Below are positions 48,330-57,488 of a DNA stretch of 64,000 nucleotides, in pieces. Where the stretch lies: assembly GCF_015354405.1 (NCBI RefSeq), contig NZ_JADKYP010000025.1:1-64000 (forward strand), written 5' to 3'. The DNA comes from Nocardia sp. BSTN01 (GTDB lineage Bacteria; Actinomycetota; Actinomycetes; Mycobacteriales; Mycobacteriaceae). Numbering within the stretch: the first letter of the stretch is position 1; each line of letters begins with the position of its first letter. A program made the position numbers and the translations under genes. The notes under the pieces were generated by a model, which saw only the letters and a list, made by a program, of their open reading frames with translations, was not told where the DNA came from and ran no database searches.

Positions 48330-49703
48330 ATGTCCGCCGATGATCGAGATGCCCGCCCACCGCAGTCGGATGCGGAACTGTCCGCCGACGATCGTGCCGA
48401 ACTCGAGCGCTTGCGCGCCTATGTCGCGGCGCATCCACCGCACCCGACCCGCCGGCACGCGTGGCGCTGGACCGGGGTCGTGCTGCTGCTGATCCTGACC
48501 GCGGTGCTGATCATCGGATCGGTGACGACGCGGTTCGTGCGCAGCCAGATCTTCGACACCGACCGCTACGTCACGACCGTCGCACCGCTGGCGACCGATC
48601 CGGCGATCCAGAAGGAGTTGGCCGACAAGATCACCGACGCGATCGTCACCCGCGTCGACATCAAGGCGTACACGGCCGACGCGGTCAACGCGCTCACTCA
48701 GAACGTCGGGCAATTGTCGGATCGGCCCCGTGCGGTCGCGGCCTTGAACAGTCTGCCCGCGCTGGTGGCCGACCAGGCCGAGAACTACATCCACCAGGCC
48801 GCGACGGCAGTGGTGACCAGCGATCAATTCCGCGAGGCGTGGGACACGGCCAACCGCCGCGCGCACGACGCGCTGGTCCACGTCGTCAAGGGGGAGACCA
48901 GACCCGGGATCGAGGTCAGCGACGACGGCACCGTGAGCATTTCGCTGAAGCCGATCCTGGCGACGGTGCGCGAACGGCTCGACGCACGTGGAATCAGCTT
49001 GGCGGACAAGATTCCTGATGTCGACGCGCAATTCGTCATCTTCCACGCCACCGAACTGCCCAAGTACCAGTCGTGGCTGCGTACGCTCGATCGGTCGGCG
49101 AACATCCTGCCGTGGGTGGCATTGGCCACCGCGGCGGGCGCGGTGTGGCTGGCTCCCCGCGGGCGGCGGCTGCGGACCCTCGCCTTGGCCGGCGTCGCCG
49201 GCGCGGTCGCGATGGTGCTGCTGGCCATCGGGGTGGTGATCGCTCGCAGTATCTACCTGGATGCCGTTCCGCCCGATGCTTTGTCACCGCCGGCCGCCAC
49301 CGCATTGTTCGACACCGTGATCCACCCGCTGCGGGTGTCGCTGCGCGCGGTCGCGGTGGTGAGCCTGGTCGTGGCCGCGGTGGGGTATCTGGCCGGGTCG
49401 TCCCATTCGGCGCAGTCGGTGCGTTCCGGTTTCGGGCGGCTCATGGTCGCCGTCCGCGGCCGGCGTCGGCGCCCGCCCACTGTGGTCGAGACGTTCGCCG
49501 CGCACTATCGGACGCCGCTGCGCCTCGCGGTGCTGGCCGGCGCCGTGCTCGTCCTGGTGTTGTGGCCCTACGCCACCGGCTTGGTCGTGGTGGGCATCGT
49601 GCTGGTCGCGGGTGCGCTGCTGCTGATCATCGAAATTCTCGCGCGGCCCGCGGCCGCACCGGAAACCCCTGCCGGGCCGCAGCCCTCGTCGACTGCCGGG
49701 TGA
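48330..49703 (+). CDS. integral membrane protein of unknown function
   Basis: The 457-residue protein has a polar N-terminus, one helix at about 48-70 (WTGVVLLLILTAVLIIGSVTTRFV), an extracytoplasmic domain of about 180 residues (DTDRYVTTVAPLATDPAIQKELADKITDAIV), then about five more helices including SLVVAAVGYLAGSSHSAQ and LRLAVLAGAVLVLVLWPYATGLVVVGIVLVAGALLLI near the C-terminus. It is a type found widely in Streptomyces and Nocardia without known function. The ATG at 48330 begins the charged N-terminus; no clear ribosome site. Confidence 0.78.
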   Translation: MSADDRDARPPQSDAELSADDRAELERLRAYVAAHPPHPTRRHAWRWTGVVLLLILTAVLIIGSVTTRFVRSQIFDTDRYVTTVAPLATDPAIQKELADKITDAIVTRVDIKAYTADAVNALTQNVGQLSDRPRAVAALNSLPALVADQAENYIHQAATAVVTSDQFREAWDTANRRAHDALVHVVKGETRPGIEVSDDGTVSISLKPILATVRERLDARGISLADKIPDVDAQFVIFHATELPKYQSWLRTLDRSANILPWVALATAAGAVWLAPRGRRLRTLALAGVAGAVAMVLLAIGVVIARSIYLDAVPPDALSPPAATALFDTVIHPLRVSLRAVAVVSLVVAAVGYLAGSSHSAQSVRSGFGRLMVAVRGRRRRPPTVVETFAAHYRTPLRLAVLAGAVLVLVLWPYATGLVVVGIVLVAGALLLIIEILARPAAAPETPAGPQPSSTAG

Positions 49704-49991
49704 CGCCGGAACCGGCAATTCGGTTACGTTTCGGGGTCGATCGACCGGTCCACCGGTTCGTGATAATCCGCGACGTTTTCCGCGACGAATCGTTAGATGC
49801 CCGGTTGGCTCGCCGAATTCGTCCATCGAGGGATGTACCAGGTCGACGAGCGAACCGGGACCATCATCCGCCGCGGCGGCTGGTCAGGAGGCAGCGCAGG
49901 GCCGCATGTCACAACCCACCAGGACCGACGCATGTCGGTGCACGCCGGCGGACGGCCCGCCGGCGAGGTTCACGAAAAGGGGTGAGCCGTC

Positions 49992-50414
49992 GTGACGGCT
50001 ACGCAACACGGAACACCGAACGGGCGATCCGACACCCGGCATGCGGTAGCAGCCGGTACGTCGCTGGCCGCGGCGGCCCTGCTGGCCGTCACCGGAGTCG
50101 TGTCCATCCTGCAGGGCGTTTCGGCCATCGCGAAGGACGACGTCTACGTCTCGGGGCCGGACTACATCTACAAGTTCGACATCAGCGGATGGGGATGGAT
50201 CCACCTCATCCTCGGCGTCCTGATGGTGGCGGCCGCCGCCGGTCTGTTCACCCGTTCGACGTGGGGACAGATGCTGGCGATCGCGCTACTGGGCTTGTCC
50301 ATCATCGCCAATTTCCTGTGGCTGCCGCACTATCCGTGGTGGTCGATCCTGGTCATCGCCCTCGACATCGTGGTGATCTGGGCGATCGCCACGTGGGATC
50401 CGCACCGAGTCTGA
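49992..50414 (+). CDS. four-helix membrane protein (DUF7144)
   Basis: The 140-residue protein has four membrane helices (AGTSLAAAALLAVTGVVSILQGVSAI, HLILGVLMVAAAAGLF, MLAIALLGLSIIANFLWLP, SILVIALDIVVIWAIATW) with the DUF7144 motif DYIYKFDISGWGWIHLILG between helices 1 and 2. Role unknown. GTG at 49992 has AAGGGG about 10 nt upstream. Its 3' end overlaps, antisense, the 3' end of the convergent methyltransferase gene by about 130 nt. Confidence 0.82.
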   Translation: MTATQHGTPNGRSDTRHAVAAGTSLAAAALLAVTGVVSILQGVSAIAKDDVYVSGPDYIYKFDISGWGWIHLILGVLMVAAAAGLFTRSTWGQMLAIALLGLSIIANFLWLPHYPWWSILVIALDIVVIWAIATWDPHRV

Positions 50415-51284
50415 CAGCTCGACCCGGCCGGACCGCGTCTCGGGGACACGGTCCGGCCGCCGTGCTGTCATCTGCAGCCACCGCATCGGCGCGCCGAATT
50501 CGCCGCGCCCGAATCGGCCGCGCAGTGCCTCGGCCGCGATCGCGGTAGCGGACTCGATATCGAGCGACGAGTGTCGTTCGATCTCGCCGCGCAGCGGGGT
50601 GCCCTGGCAAAGGGCCACCGCAGCGGTCTCGGCAGTCGCCCGGCTCGACCCGTCGAGGTACTCACCGGTGATCTGTTCGAAGCCGGCTTCTGCGAGTTCG
50701 CCGCGAATCCGGTCGAGGTCGAAGTATCCGTGCGGTGTGCGGCGGAAGAACTCGAGCGGTTCGCCGGGTGCCGCCGCGCACAGCGCCTCGGTGACGACCA
50801 GGGCCAAGGCATTGGTCTCGAGCCGGTCCCAGACGTTGAAGGCGAACACGCCGCCCGGGCGCAACACCCGCAGGGTTTCGGCGTATCCGGCGACCTTGTC
50901 GGGCAGAAACATGGCGCCGAACTGGCAGGCCACCACGTCGAACGAACATGCGGCGAACGGCAGATGCCCGGCGTCGGCCACCTGCCACCGCACCCGATCC
51001 GACGCCGAGCGGTTCGCTGCGGTCGTCAGCATGGGTTCGTTCAGGTCGGTCGCCACGATGTCGCGGCCCTCCAGCCGTGCCAGCTCTCTGGTCAGCACCC
51101 CGGTCCCCGCCGCGGTTTCGAGAATGTCGACCGCGGCGGTCGCGGCCACCGCCTGCGCGAGCAGCCGAGCGGGCTCGGCGAAGATCATCGGAACCAGCAG
51201 CGTGTCGTAGATCTGCGGGATCGATCCGGTGAACGACGTGTCCCCGCCTCCGGCCGGTGGGCCCGGCCTCGGATCACCACTCAC
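50286..51284 (-). CDS. SAM-dependent methyltransferase with an antisense tail
   Basis: The 332-residue product has a class I methyltransferase core: VDILETAAGTGVLTRELARLEGRDIVATDLNEPMLTTAA, ADAGHLPFAACSFDVVACQFGAMF, and LRVLRPGGVFAFNVWD. The conserved part seems to end near residue 275 (RWLQMTARRP). The last 50-60 residues are charged and repeat-poor (DRVPETRSGRVELSDSVRIPRGD), and their codons lie antisense to the end of the DUF7144 gene. This suggests loss of the original stop and read-through. Substrate unknown. Confidence 0.82.
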   Translation of the reverse strand: MSGDPRPGPPAGGGDTSFTGSIPQIYDTLLVPMIFAEPARLLAQAVAATAAVDILETAAGTGVLTRELARLEGRDIVATDLNEPMLTTAANRSASDRVRWQVADAGHLPFAACSFDVVACQFGAMFLPDKVAGYAETLRVLRPGGVFAFNVWDRLETNALALVVTEALCAAAPGEPLEFFRRTPHGYFDLDRIRGELAEAGFEQITGEYLDGSSRATAETAAVALCQGTPLRGEIERHSSLDIESATAIAAEALRGRFGRGEFGAPMRWLQMTARRPDRVPETRSGRVELSDSVRIPRGDRPDHHDVEGDDQDRPPRIVRQPQEIGDDGQAQ

Positions 51285-51359
51285 GGCAGCGATGCTACGC
51301 GCGCCCTCCCGCTGCCGGGCGAGATCACCGCAGCGCCGGGACGTTTCGGCTCGCGGCGA

Positions 51360-52979
51360 TCACAGGGCGCGTGCGTACGCCAGGGCGTCGGGCGTCTGCT
51401 CGAAGATCTGCGTCTCGCCGCCCGCGGGCAGCGCTCCGAGCATCGCGAGCCGGCGGCGGTGGTCTTCGCGCAGCCCCGACATCAGGACCGTGATGTGGCG
51501 GTGCTGCAGTTTCGTGACGGCGTCCTTGAGGACCAGTGCCCCGGTGGTGTCGAGTGCGGTGACATGTGACATGCGCAGCACCACCACGTGGACGTCGGCG
51601 ACCTCGGTCAGCTCCAGCAGGAAGCGGTGCGCGGCGGCGAAGAACAGCGGCCCGTCGATGCGGTAGGCGACGATGCGGTCGTGCAAGAGGCCGTGTTCCT
51701 CGGCGAGGTGGTCGGCCTCGTCGAGCGGAACCTGATGCAGCCGAGCCTCTTTCGCCACCGAACGCAGGGCGAGCACGACGGCGATCGCGACGCCGGCACC
51801 GACCGCGGTCACCAGGTCCAGGGCGACCGTGACCAGGAATGTCGCGGCCATGATGAGTGCGTCGCCGCGCGACGCGCGCGCGATGGCGGTCACAGACGCG
51901 GTTTCCACCATCCGAACCGTCGTGGCCAGCAGCACACCGGCCAGCGCGGCAACCGGAATATCGGCGACCAGTGGTGCGGCCAGGTAGATGATCGCGGCCA
52001 GGACCACCGCATGCGTCAGCGCGGCCAGCCGGGTGCGGGCGCCGGAGCGGACGTTGACGGCGGTGCGTGCGATCGCGCCGGTTGCGGGCACCCCGCCGAA
52101 CAGTGGTGCGGCGATATTGGCCAAACCCTGTCCGAACAGTTCGCGATCGGGATCGTGACGGGTGCCGACGGCCATGGCGTCCGCGGCGGTCGCCGACAGC
52201 AGTGATTCGAGGGCGCCCAGTGCGGCGACCGCCAGCGCCGGCGCCACCAGTGATCCGAGGCTGCCCCAATCGAGGAAGTCCAGGGTCGGTGCGCTCAGCC
52301 CTGAAGGCAGGGCGCCGATGGCCGCGGTGTGGATGTCGAAGACCGCGACCACGACGGTCGCGCCGGCGACGGCCAGCAGAGCGAACGGCAGCTTCGGCAG
52401 GAACCGACCGCCCACCAGCATCATCGCGGCCACCGCCAGGGCGATCACGACCGGCGCGAGATGCGGATGCGAAATATATTGGCGCACAGCGTCGTAGGCC
52501 GACTGCCAGACCTTGTCCCCGTGCGCGTGTGCGATTCCCAGGGCGTTGGGGAACTGCTGCAGCGCGATCACCACGGCGATGCCGGCGGTGAAGCCCTCGA
52601 TCACCGGGGCCGGCATGTAGCGCACCGCACGCCCGGCCCCGGCGACCGCGAGCGCCACCAGCACGATGCCGGCCATCAGGCCCACGGCCAGCACCCCGCC
52701 CCCGCCGTGCTGGTGGACGATCGGAACCAGCACGACGGTCATCGCCCCGGTCGGCCCCGACACCTGGAAACGGGAGCCGCCGAATATCGCGGCCACGATG
52801 CCCGCCACGACCGCGGTGGTCAGTCCGGCCGCGGCGCCGAGCCCGGAGCTGATGCCGAAGCCCAGTGCCAGTGGCAGCGCCACCAGGGCGACGATCAGCC
52901 CCGACAGCAGATCGGGGCCCGGGGCGCGCACAGCCGGACGCCAATCGGACCAGCGGGGGAGTAGTGCGGCGATGTTCAC
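51360..52979 (-). CDS. SulP-family anion transporter with STAS domain
   Basis: The 539-residue protein has about 12 membrane helices of the SLC26/SulP family, beginning [24 protein letters not shown] and [18 protein letters not shown], and a C-terminal STAS domain at about 430-539 ([42 protein letters not shown]). Known members carry sulfate, bicarbonate or dicarboxylates. GTG at 52979 overlaps the PEP carboxykinase stop by 4 nt, so both are one message; bicarbonate or dicarboxylate transport would fit that partner (inference). Confidence 0.9.
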   Translation of the reverse strand: MNIAALLPRWSDWRPAVRAPGPDLLSGLIVALVALPLALGFGISSGLGAAAGLTTAVVAGIVAAIFGGSRFQVSGPTGAMTVVLVPIVHQHGGGGVLAVGLMAGIVLVALAVAGAGRAVRYMPAPVIEGFTAGIAVVIALQQFPNALGIAHAHGDKVWQSAYDAVRQYISHPHLAPVVIALAVAAMMLVGGRFLPKLPFALLAVAGATVVVAVFDIHTAAIGALPSGLSAPTLDFLDWGSLGSLVAPALAVAALGALESLLSATAADAMAVGTRHDPDRELFGQGLANIAAPLFGGVPATGAIARTAVNVRSGARTRLAALTHAVVLAAIIYLAAPLVADIPVAALAGVLLATTVRMVETASVTAIARASRGDALIMAATFLVTVALDLVTAVGAGVAIAVVLALRSVAKEARLHQVPLDEADHLAEEHGLLHDRIVAYRIDGPLFFAAAHRFLLELTEVADVHVVVLRMSHVTALDTTGALVLKDAVTKLQHRHITVLMSGLREDHRRRLAMLGALPAGGETQIFEQTPDALAYARAL

Positions 52980-54811
52980 AACCGGGCTGCCAGACGCAGT
53001 TTCAGCGCGGCGAGCTGTTCCCGCAACGGTTCGGGCAGCCGATTGCCGCCGATGGTGGCGTACCAGTGGTCGATATCGGACACCTCGGCCACCCACTCGT
53101 CGATGTCGACCGCGAGCGAGGCTGCGGCCCCGGCGCGCTGCCGGTCGTCGAGTCCGGTGAGGTCGAGCGCCTCGACTGGCGGCACGTAGCCGATCGGCGT
53201 CTCGACCGCCTCTGCGATGCCGTCGAGACGGTCCAGTGCCCACTTCAGCACGCGCACGTTGTCGCCGAAGCCGGGCCACAGGAATTTACCTTCCGGACCG
53301 CGGCGAAACCAGTTGACCTGGAAGATCTTCGGCAGTTTCGCCGGGTCGACGGCGGCGCCGAGCCGGAGCCAGTGGGCGAAGTAGTCACCGACGTGATAGC
53401 CGAGGAACGGCAGCATCGCCATCGGATCGCGCCGCACGACGCCGACTGTCCCGGCCGCGGCGGCGGTGGTCTCCGAGGACAACACCGAGGCGGTGAACAC
53501 TCCGTGCGCCCAGTCGAAGGACTCGGCGACCAGTGGGACGGTGGTCGCGCGGCGGCCGCCGAAGAAGATCGCCGAAATCGGCACGCCGGCCGGATCGTCC
53601 CATTCCGGAGCCACCGACGGGCACTGGCGAATCGGCGTGCAGTATCGCGAATTCGGGTGCGCGGCAAGCGTTCCCGATGCGGGCGTCCAATCGTTGCCGT
53701 GCCAGTCGACGAGATGGGCGGGCGGCTCGGCGGTCAATCCCTCCCACCACACGTCCCCGTCGTCGGTGCGGGCGGTGTTGGTGAAGATCGAATCGCCCTT
53801 CGCGATGGTGGCGATGGCGTTGGTGTTGGTCGTGGCGCCGGTGCCGGGGGCGACACCGAAGAATCCGGCCTCGGGATTGACCGCGTAGAGCCGGCCGTCG
53901 GCGCCGAAGCGCAGCCACGCGATATCGTCGCCGACCGTCTCGGCGGTCCAGCCGTCGAGCGCGGGCTCGAGCATGGCCAGATTCGTCTTGCCGCACGACG
54001 ACGGGAACGCCGCGGCGACATAGTGTGTCTTCCCTTGCGGGGAAGTCAATTTCAGGATCAGCATGTGCTCGGCCAGCCATCCTTCGTCGCGGCCGAGCAC
54101 CGAGGCGATGCGCAGCGCGAAACACTTCTTGCCCAGCAGAGCATTGCCGCCGTAGCCGGATCCGTAGCTCCAGATCTCGCGTCGCTCGGGGAAGTGGGAG
54201 ATGTATTTGGTGGTATCGCACGGCCACGCGGCATCCGGCTCACCGGCGCCCAGCGGTGCCCCGACCGAATGCAGGCATTTGACGAATTCCGTTCCGGCCG
54301 TGAACTTTTTCCACACGGCGTCACCGGACCGCGTCATGATCTGCATCGACACCGCCACGTACTCCGAATCGGTAATCTGCACACCGAATTTCGGATCCTC
54401 CGCATCCAGCGGCCCCATGCAGAACGCGATGACATACATCGTCCGACCGGCCATCGCGCCGCGATAGTGTTCGGTCATCACCGTGCGCATATCCACCGGG
54501 TCGACCCAGTTGTTGGTCGGACCGGCGTCGGTCTCACGTTCGGAGCAGATGAACGTGCGATCCTCCACCCGCGCGACGTCCTCCGGATCGGAGACGCACC
54601 AGAACGAGTTCGGCTTGCCGGTCAGCGGAACGAAGGTTCCCTTCTCGACCAACCGTGCGGTCAGCCGATCCCACTCCGCGCGGGAGCCGTCGCACAGGAC
54701 GATGTGCTCGGGCGCCGTCAGCTCGGCCACTTCGGCGATCCACGCCAGAACGCTCTCGTGAGCCACCGGAACCTCGTCGAGCCGTGCGATGACACGTGAA
54801 CTATCGGACAC
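52976..54811 (-). CDS. pckG: phosphoenolpyruvate carboxykinase (GTP)
   Basis: PckG converts oxaloacetate and GTP to phosphoenolpyruvate, CO2 and GDP, the first committed step of gluconeogenesis. The 611-residue protein shows the active-site [14 protein letters not shown]-loop near residue 278 with the reactive Cys, [25 protein letters not shown], and [18 protein letters not shown] near 425. GTG at 54811 has AAGGAGG at 54820-54826 on the minus strand. Two direct repeats lie further upstream. Its stop overlaps the SulP gene start by 4 nt. Confidence 0.96.
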   Translation of the reverse strand: MSDSSRVIARLDEVPVAHESVLAWIAEVAELTAPEHIVLCDGSRAEWDRLTARLVEKGTFVPLTGKPNSFWCVSDPEDVARVEDRTFICSERETDAGPTNNWVDPVDMRTVMTEHYRGAMAGRTMYVIAFCMGPLDAEDPKFGVQITDSEYVAVSMQIMTRSGDAVWKKFTAGTEFVKCLHSVGAPLGAGEPDAAWPCDTTKYISHFPERREIWSYGSGYGGNALLGKKCFALRIASVLGRDEGWLAEHMLILKLTSPQGKTHYVAAAFPSSCGKTNLAMLEPALDGWTAETVGDDIAWLRFGADGRLYAVNPEAGFFGVAPGTGATTNTNAIATIAKGDSIFTNTARTDDGDVWWEGLTAEPPAHLVDWHGNDWTPASGTLAAHPNSRYCTPIRQCPSVAPEWDDPAGVPISAIFFGGRRATTVPLVAESFDWAHGVFTASVLSSETTAAAAGTVGVVRRDPMAMLPFLGYHVGDYFAHWLRLGAAVDPAKLPKIFQVNWFRRGPEGKFLWPGFGDNVRVLKWALDRLDGIAEAVETPIGYVPPVEALDLTGLDDRQRAGAAASLAVDIDEWVAEVSDIDHWYATIGGNRLPEPLREQLAALKLRLAARL

Positions 54812-54829
54812 GAGACCTGCCTCCTTGAT

Positions 54830-54865
54830 AAAGCTGCAATGTAGTTAGTTTAGAAAAGCTGCAAT
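54830..54865 (-). repeat. two 11-bp direct repeats upstream of pckG
   Basis: AAAGCTGCAAT occurs at 54830-54840 and again at 54855-54865, a 25-bp step, immediately upstream of the pckG ribosome site. On the coding strand it reads ATTGCAGCTTT twice around CTAAACTAACTAC. A regulator-binding pair or a recent duplication are both possible. Confidence 0.7.
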
Positions 54866-54920
54866 CAGACATGTATTCGGCCCCCCGGCGCCGATAGTTC
54901 CGGCCGCTACCGCCGGATCG

Positions 54921-55250
54921 TCAGGCGGGCTCTTCCAGTGCCTCCGCTTGGCCCGCGACCACGCCGGTCAGGATCGCTCGTGCCACCGTCAGCAATTCCG
55001 CGACCTGCGGTGAGGTGAGCTCGTAGGTGACCGATAGCCCCTCGCGCCGGGCCGCGACCAAACCGGCTCGGCGCAGAATCGCGAGCTGCTGCGACAGATT
55101 CGCCGGTTCGATACCGATTTCGGTCAGCATCTCGGAGACGGCGTGTTCGCGCTCGCTGAGCAGTTCGAGCACGCGAATCCGGATCGGATGCCCCAGTGTT
55201 TTGAAGAACTCCGCTTTCATCTGATAGAGCGGCCTGCTCAGTCCGGGCAC
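54921..55250 (-). CDS. ArsR-family regulator next to pckG
   Basis: This 109-residue protein is a minimal ArsR winged helix (MKAEFFKTLGHPIRIRVLELLSEREHAVSEMLTEIGIEPANLSQQLAILRRAGLVAARREGLSVTYEL), with no cysteine pair for metal binding. GTG at 55250 has GGGAG 7 nt upstream; ATG at 55217 is the alternative. It is on the same strand as pckG, 109 nt upstream, and may regulate itself and pckG. What it senses is unknown. Confidence 0.88.
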   Translation of the reverse strand: MPGLSRPLYQMKAEFFKTLGHPIRIRVLELLSEREHAVSEMLTEIGIEPANLSQQLAILRRAGLVAARREGLSVTYELTSPQVAELLTVARAILTGVVAGQAEALEEPA

Positions 55251-55303
55251 GCAATCACTCCCTTTGGTCCACGGCTCTCGGCCTGCCCCGCCGCTCTTGA
55301 TTG

Positions 55304-55314
55304 CAAAGTTTAGC
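55304..55314 (-). promoter_or_regulatory. RamB-like box upstream of the arsR gene
   Basis: On the coding strand the site reads AAACTTTGCAA, which matches the consensus bound by RamB, the acetate/propionate-metabolism regulator of corynebacteria and mycobacteria. It lies 54 nt before the ArsR GTG. A CTAAACT sequence is shared with the pckG upstream repeat region. Confidence 0.4.
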
Positions 55315-55350
55315 AAGCAAGGAAAGTGCCGCGCTGCTCGCGCCCGCCGA

Positions 55351-55728
55351 TCAGCCGGGCAGCCGCCACGGCGGATCGCGCCTGTTGCCGGCGGCATGGA
55401 ACAGGCACAGCCGGTGGCCGTCGGGGTCACGCAACCGGGCTTCGCGCCACAGCCAGGGCATATCGGCGGGGGACTGGTCGAATGCGATGCCGGCGTCGGA
55501 CAGGCGCCGATACTCGCCGTCGAGGTCGTCGGTCTCGAAATACAGGGTGATTTCCTCGCCGGCCGGCACCGCGTCGACACGGTCGACCGAAAAGGTGCTC
55601 TCACCGGCGGGACATTCGAACCGCAGATAGTGATCGTTCTTGACGATCAGGCGCAGGCCGAGCAGCCGGTAGAAACGCTCGGAGCGATCGAGGTCCGTGC
55701 TGCCGACGGTGACCTGGTTCAAACGCAT
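55351..55728 (-). CDS. glyoxalase/VOC-family protein
   Basis: The 125-residue protein has one vicinal-oxygen-chelate domain: LNQVTVGSTDLDRSERFYRLLGLRLIVKNDHYLRFECPAGESTFSV and RLRDPDGHRLCLFHAAGN. Metal-ligand residues His (DPDGHR) and Glu are placed as in the family, but the reaction cannot be told. ATG at 55728 begins the first strand. It precedes the arsR-pckG-SulP group on the same strand with 100 nt between. Confidence 0.88.
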   Translation of the reverse strand: MRLNQVTVGSTDLDRSERFYRLLGLRLIVKNDHYLRFECPAGESTFSVDRVDAVPAGEEITLYFETDDLDGEYRRLSDAGIAFDQSPADMPWLWREARLRDPDGHRLCLFHAAGNRRDPPWRLPG

Positions 55729-56159
55729 ACCGTCCAGTGTCGTCGTCGGGGTGCCGGATCGGCCAGCCCCTCGGCAGGCGTCGGTGAGGCGGTGATCGCC
55801 GCCGGGCGGTCACCTCGCCGCCACGGAAGAGTCGGACTCCATCCTCGACTACTGCGCGCCGCATGTCGTGAACACCGGGTGTGGGGAAACGGCGACCGGC
55901 TGCTCGAAACAGTTTGTCATGCAAACCTTTCCGGCTCGATGTGGAAAGCGATTGTTTCCGAGCGGTTTTGTCGGCTACCTTGCCGTGTCCTCGGCGGTCG
56001 GCAGGGATGCTGGCGATCGAATGTCCAACTGCCACCTGGTCGTTTCCGCGATGCTGCGTGAACCTGCCGTGAGCGGGACGGACAGAAGACGTTAATTCCC
56101 CGACCTCCCGGGTATGACGAAATACGCAGTCCGCAAATGTTACCGAAAGGAGGAACCCG
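55729..56159. other. gene-free stretch upstream of the 26-codon gene
   Basis: No protein-like frame on either strand. It must hold the promoter of the peptide gene at 56160; no convincing -35/-10 pair is visible. A 19-codon frame at 56114-56173 overlaps the peptide gene but has no ribosome site. Confidence 0.45.
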
Positions 56160-56240
56160 ATGATTATCGGTGATTTGTCTCAGGTCGTGAACATGGTCGT
56201 GGACTGGTTCGATCAGATGCGAAGCGTGATCGGCATCTGA
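56160..56240 (+). CDS. 26-residue amphipathic peptide, modulin- or PorA/PorH-like
   Basis: ATG at 56160 follows AAAGGAGG (56146-56153) with 6-nt spacing, the best ribosome site in the window, and 26 codons later a stop precedes a strong hairpin. Hydrophobic residues sit at 2, 3, 6, 9, 10, 13, 16, 17, 20, 23, 24 and polar ones at 4, 8, 11, 15, 18, 22, 25: two clean helix faces. Acidic residues are Asp5, 15 and 18; the only basic residue is Arg21, net charge about -2. There is no signal peptide or cysteine. The frame is closed 42 nt upstream by a stop. By shape it resembles staphylococcal phenol-soluble modulins (delta-haemolysin is also 26 residues) and the signal-less acidic helical channel peptides PorA/PorH of corynebacteria. 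A type I toxin is the other option. Confidence 0.65.
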   Translation: MIIGDLSQVVNMVVDWFDQMRSVIGI

Positions 56241-56254
56241 CTCCGGTCCCTCAC

Positions 56255-56293
56255 CCACCCGCCGAACCGCATCGGATGCGGTTGGGCGGGTGG
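56255..56293. terminator. strong terminator after the peptide gene
   Basis: CCACCCGCC (56255-56263) pairs with GGCGGGTGG (56285-56293) and AACCGCAT with ATGCGGTT inside it, separated by one G/G mismatch, over a 3-nt CGG loop. TTCTCTGTTC follows. It can also end transcription from the convergent cutinase remnant. Confidence 0.85.
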
Positions 56294-56386
56294 TTCTCTG
56301 TTCGAAAAGCCAGCTGGCACATCGCTTGTCGAATGCGGCGATATCTTCCCCACGGGCCCAACGCTTTCCGTTTCTCGCAGAGGGTG

Positions 56387-57084
56387 TCACAGATGCCCGA
56401 CGGCGAAGTCCGCCGCCTCGCCGGCCTCCACGGTGTGGCTGGTCCGGTGCACTTTCCAACTCGTGCCCTTCGGATCGCAGACCGGGTCGTTCGCGGTGCA
56501 GGTGTCGAGGTGCGGCTCCCGTAAGGGCCGGTGACGCTGTGACCGATACCGCGAATGGGTTGCCGAACAACAGAATCGCGGCGATCTTCGGCGCCCACCG
56601 ACACGGGCAGGGTGGCGAGGATCGGCCCGCCGACCTTCGCGCCCACACTGCTGATACCGATCGAATTGTCGACCACGTTCGCCCGTTGCGAATACCCGAC
56701 CAGGACGAAGCGCTGGTTCGGGCACGCCTTCGCCGCGCCGGTCACATGGTTCAGCAGGTCGCGGTTACCCTGCTGCACCGACCACGGTTGGGCCAGGCCG
56801 GCCGGGTACCGAACGCGATAGGCGCTGTGCGAGATCGACAAGCGCTGTGCGAGTGCGTGATACACCGGATCGCCGACGACAGCGCCGAGACCGGGGCCGT
56901 CGCCGAGCGGTTCGCCGGTGCCGCGAGCGACGACGACGTCGACATCGGCACACGTCGTCTGCGCCGCCGCGGGCGTGGCTGCCGAGATGCCGACCACGGC
57001 CGGCGTGACAGCGATCGACGCGACCGCCGAGGCCCCAGCCATCCCGCGGACATGGCGCGGCCTCTCCCTGTCGAACAGTGCCAT
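56387..57084 (-). pseudogene. cutinase-family gene broken by two frameshifts
   Basis: Reading from ATG 57084 (GAGGAGA upstream) gives a signal peptide (SIAVTPAVVGISAATPAAAQ) and a cutinase start (CADVDVVVARGTGEPLGDGPGLGAVVGDPVYHAL), then VLVGYSQRANVVD at the serine elbow, where the family has GYSQG. Homology then moves to a second frame (KIAAILLFGNPFAVSVTASPALTGAAP) and to a third (HLDTCTANDPVCDPKGTSWKVHRTSH), which holds the Asp and His of the triad and ends at 56387. Two indels are needed. Cutinases are secreted esterases of actinobacteria; this copy cannot make a full enzyme unless the sequence is in error. Confidence 0.85.
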
Positions 57085-57488
57085 CTGCGCAGTCTCCTCT
57101 GCCGATCGAGCCGGTACCGATGCTGATCGGACGTTAGAACCGCGACCGGGGTCAGGAGAGCCGAGGCGTCGGACTTCAAGATTTCCACCAAGCCCCTCCG
57201 GCGGCGCTGGTCGGGCGCACAGCGTCTCCAATTCGCCGGGTTCGATATCCGACCCACCCCATCCGGGGGCGAGGTATCCGACTGGGCCGGGGCGCTCTGG
57301 CCGACACGCCCGTGAGCGCGCCCATCTCGGCCGCCAGCTCCAGCAGGTGAAACCTTGTCGTGTGGAGCGGTTTTCAGATGCTCCAACCCGGCGAGACCTG
57401 CGACACATGGCCTTCCGAGAGTAGGTACCGGAAAGCCGTTGCCAGAACATCACCGAACAGCATGGTGGGACGGGTTAACGTGGCGACC
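57085..57488. other. 404-nt stretch without a supported gene
   Basis: No gene on either strand with a ribosome site. A minus-strand segment at about 57290-57350 reads ELAAEMGALTGVSARAP and may be a worn-out protein fragment. It holds the divergent promoters of the cutinase remnant and the DUF402 gene. Confidence 0.35.

Noticed and set aside
49797-49985. 62-codon frame ahead of the DUF7144 gene
   Set aside because: No ribosome site before its ATG and composition typical of non-coding GC-rich DNA.
56114-56173. 19-codon frame overlapping the peptide gene
   Set aside because: No ribosome site, whereas the overlapping frame from 56160 has an excellent one and an amphipathic pattern.
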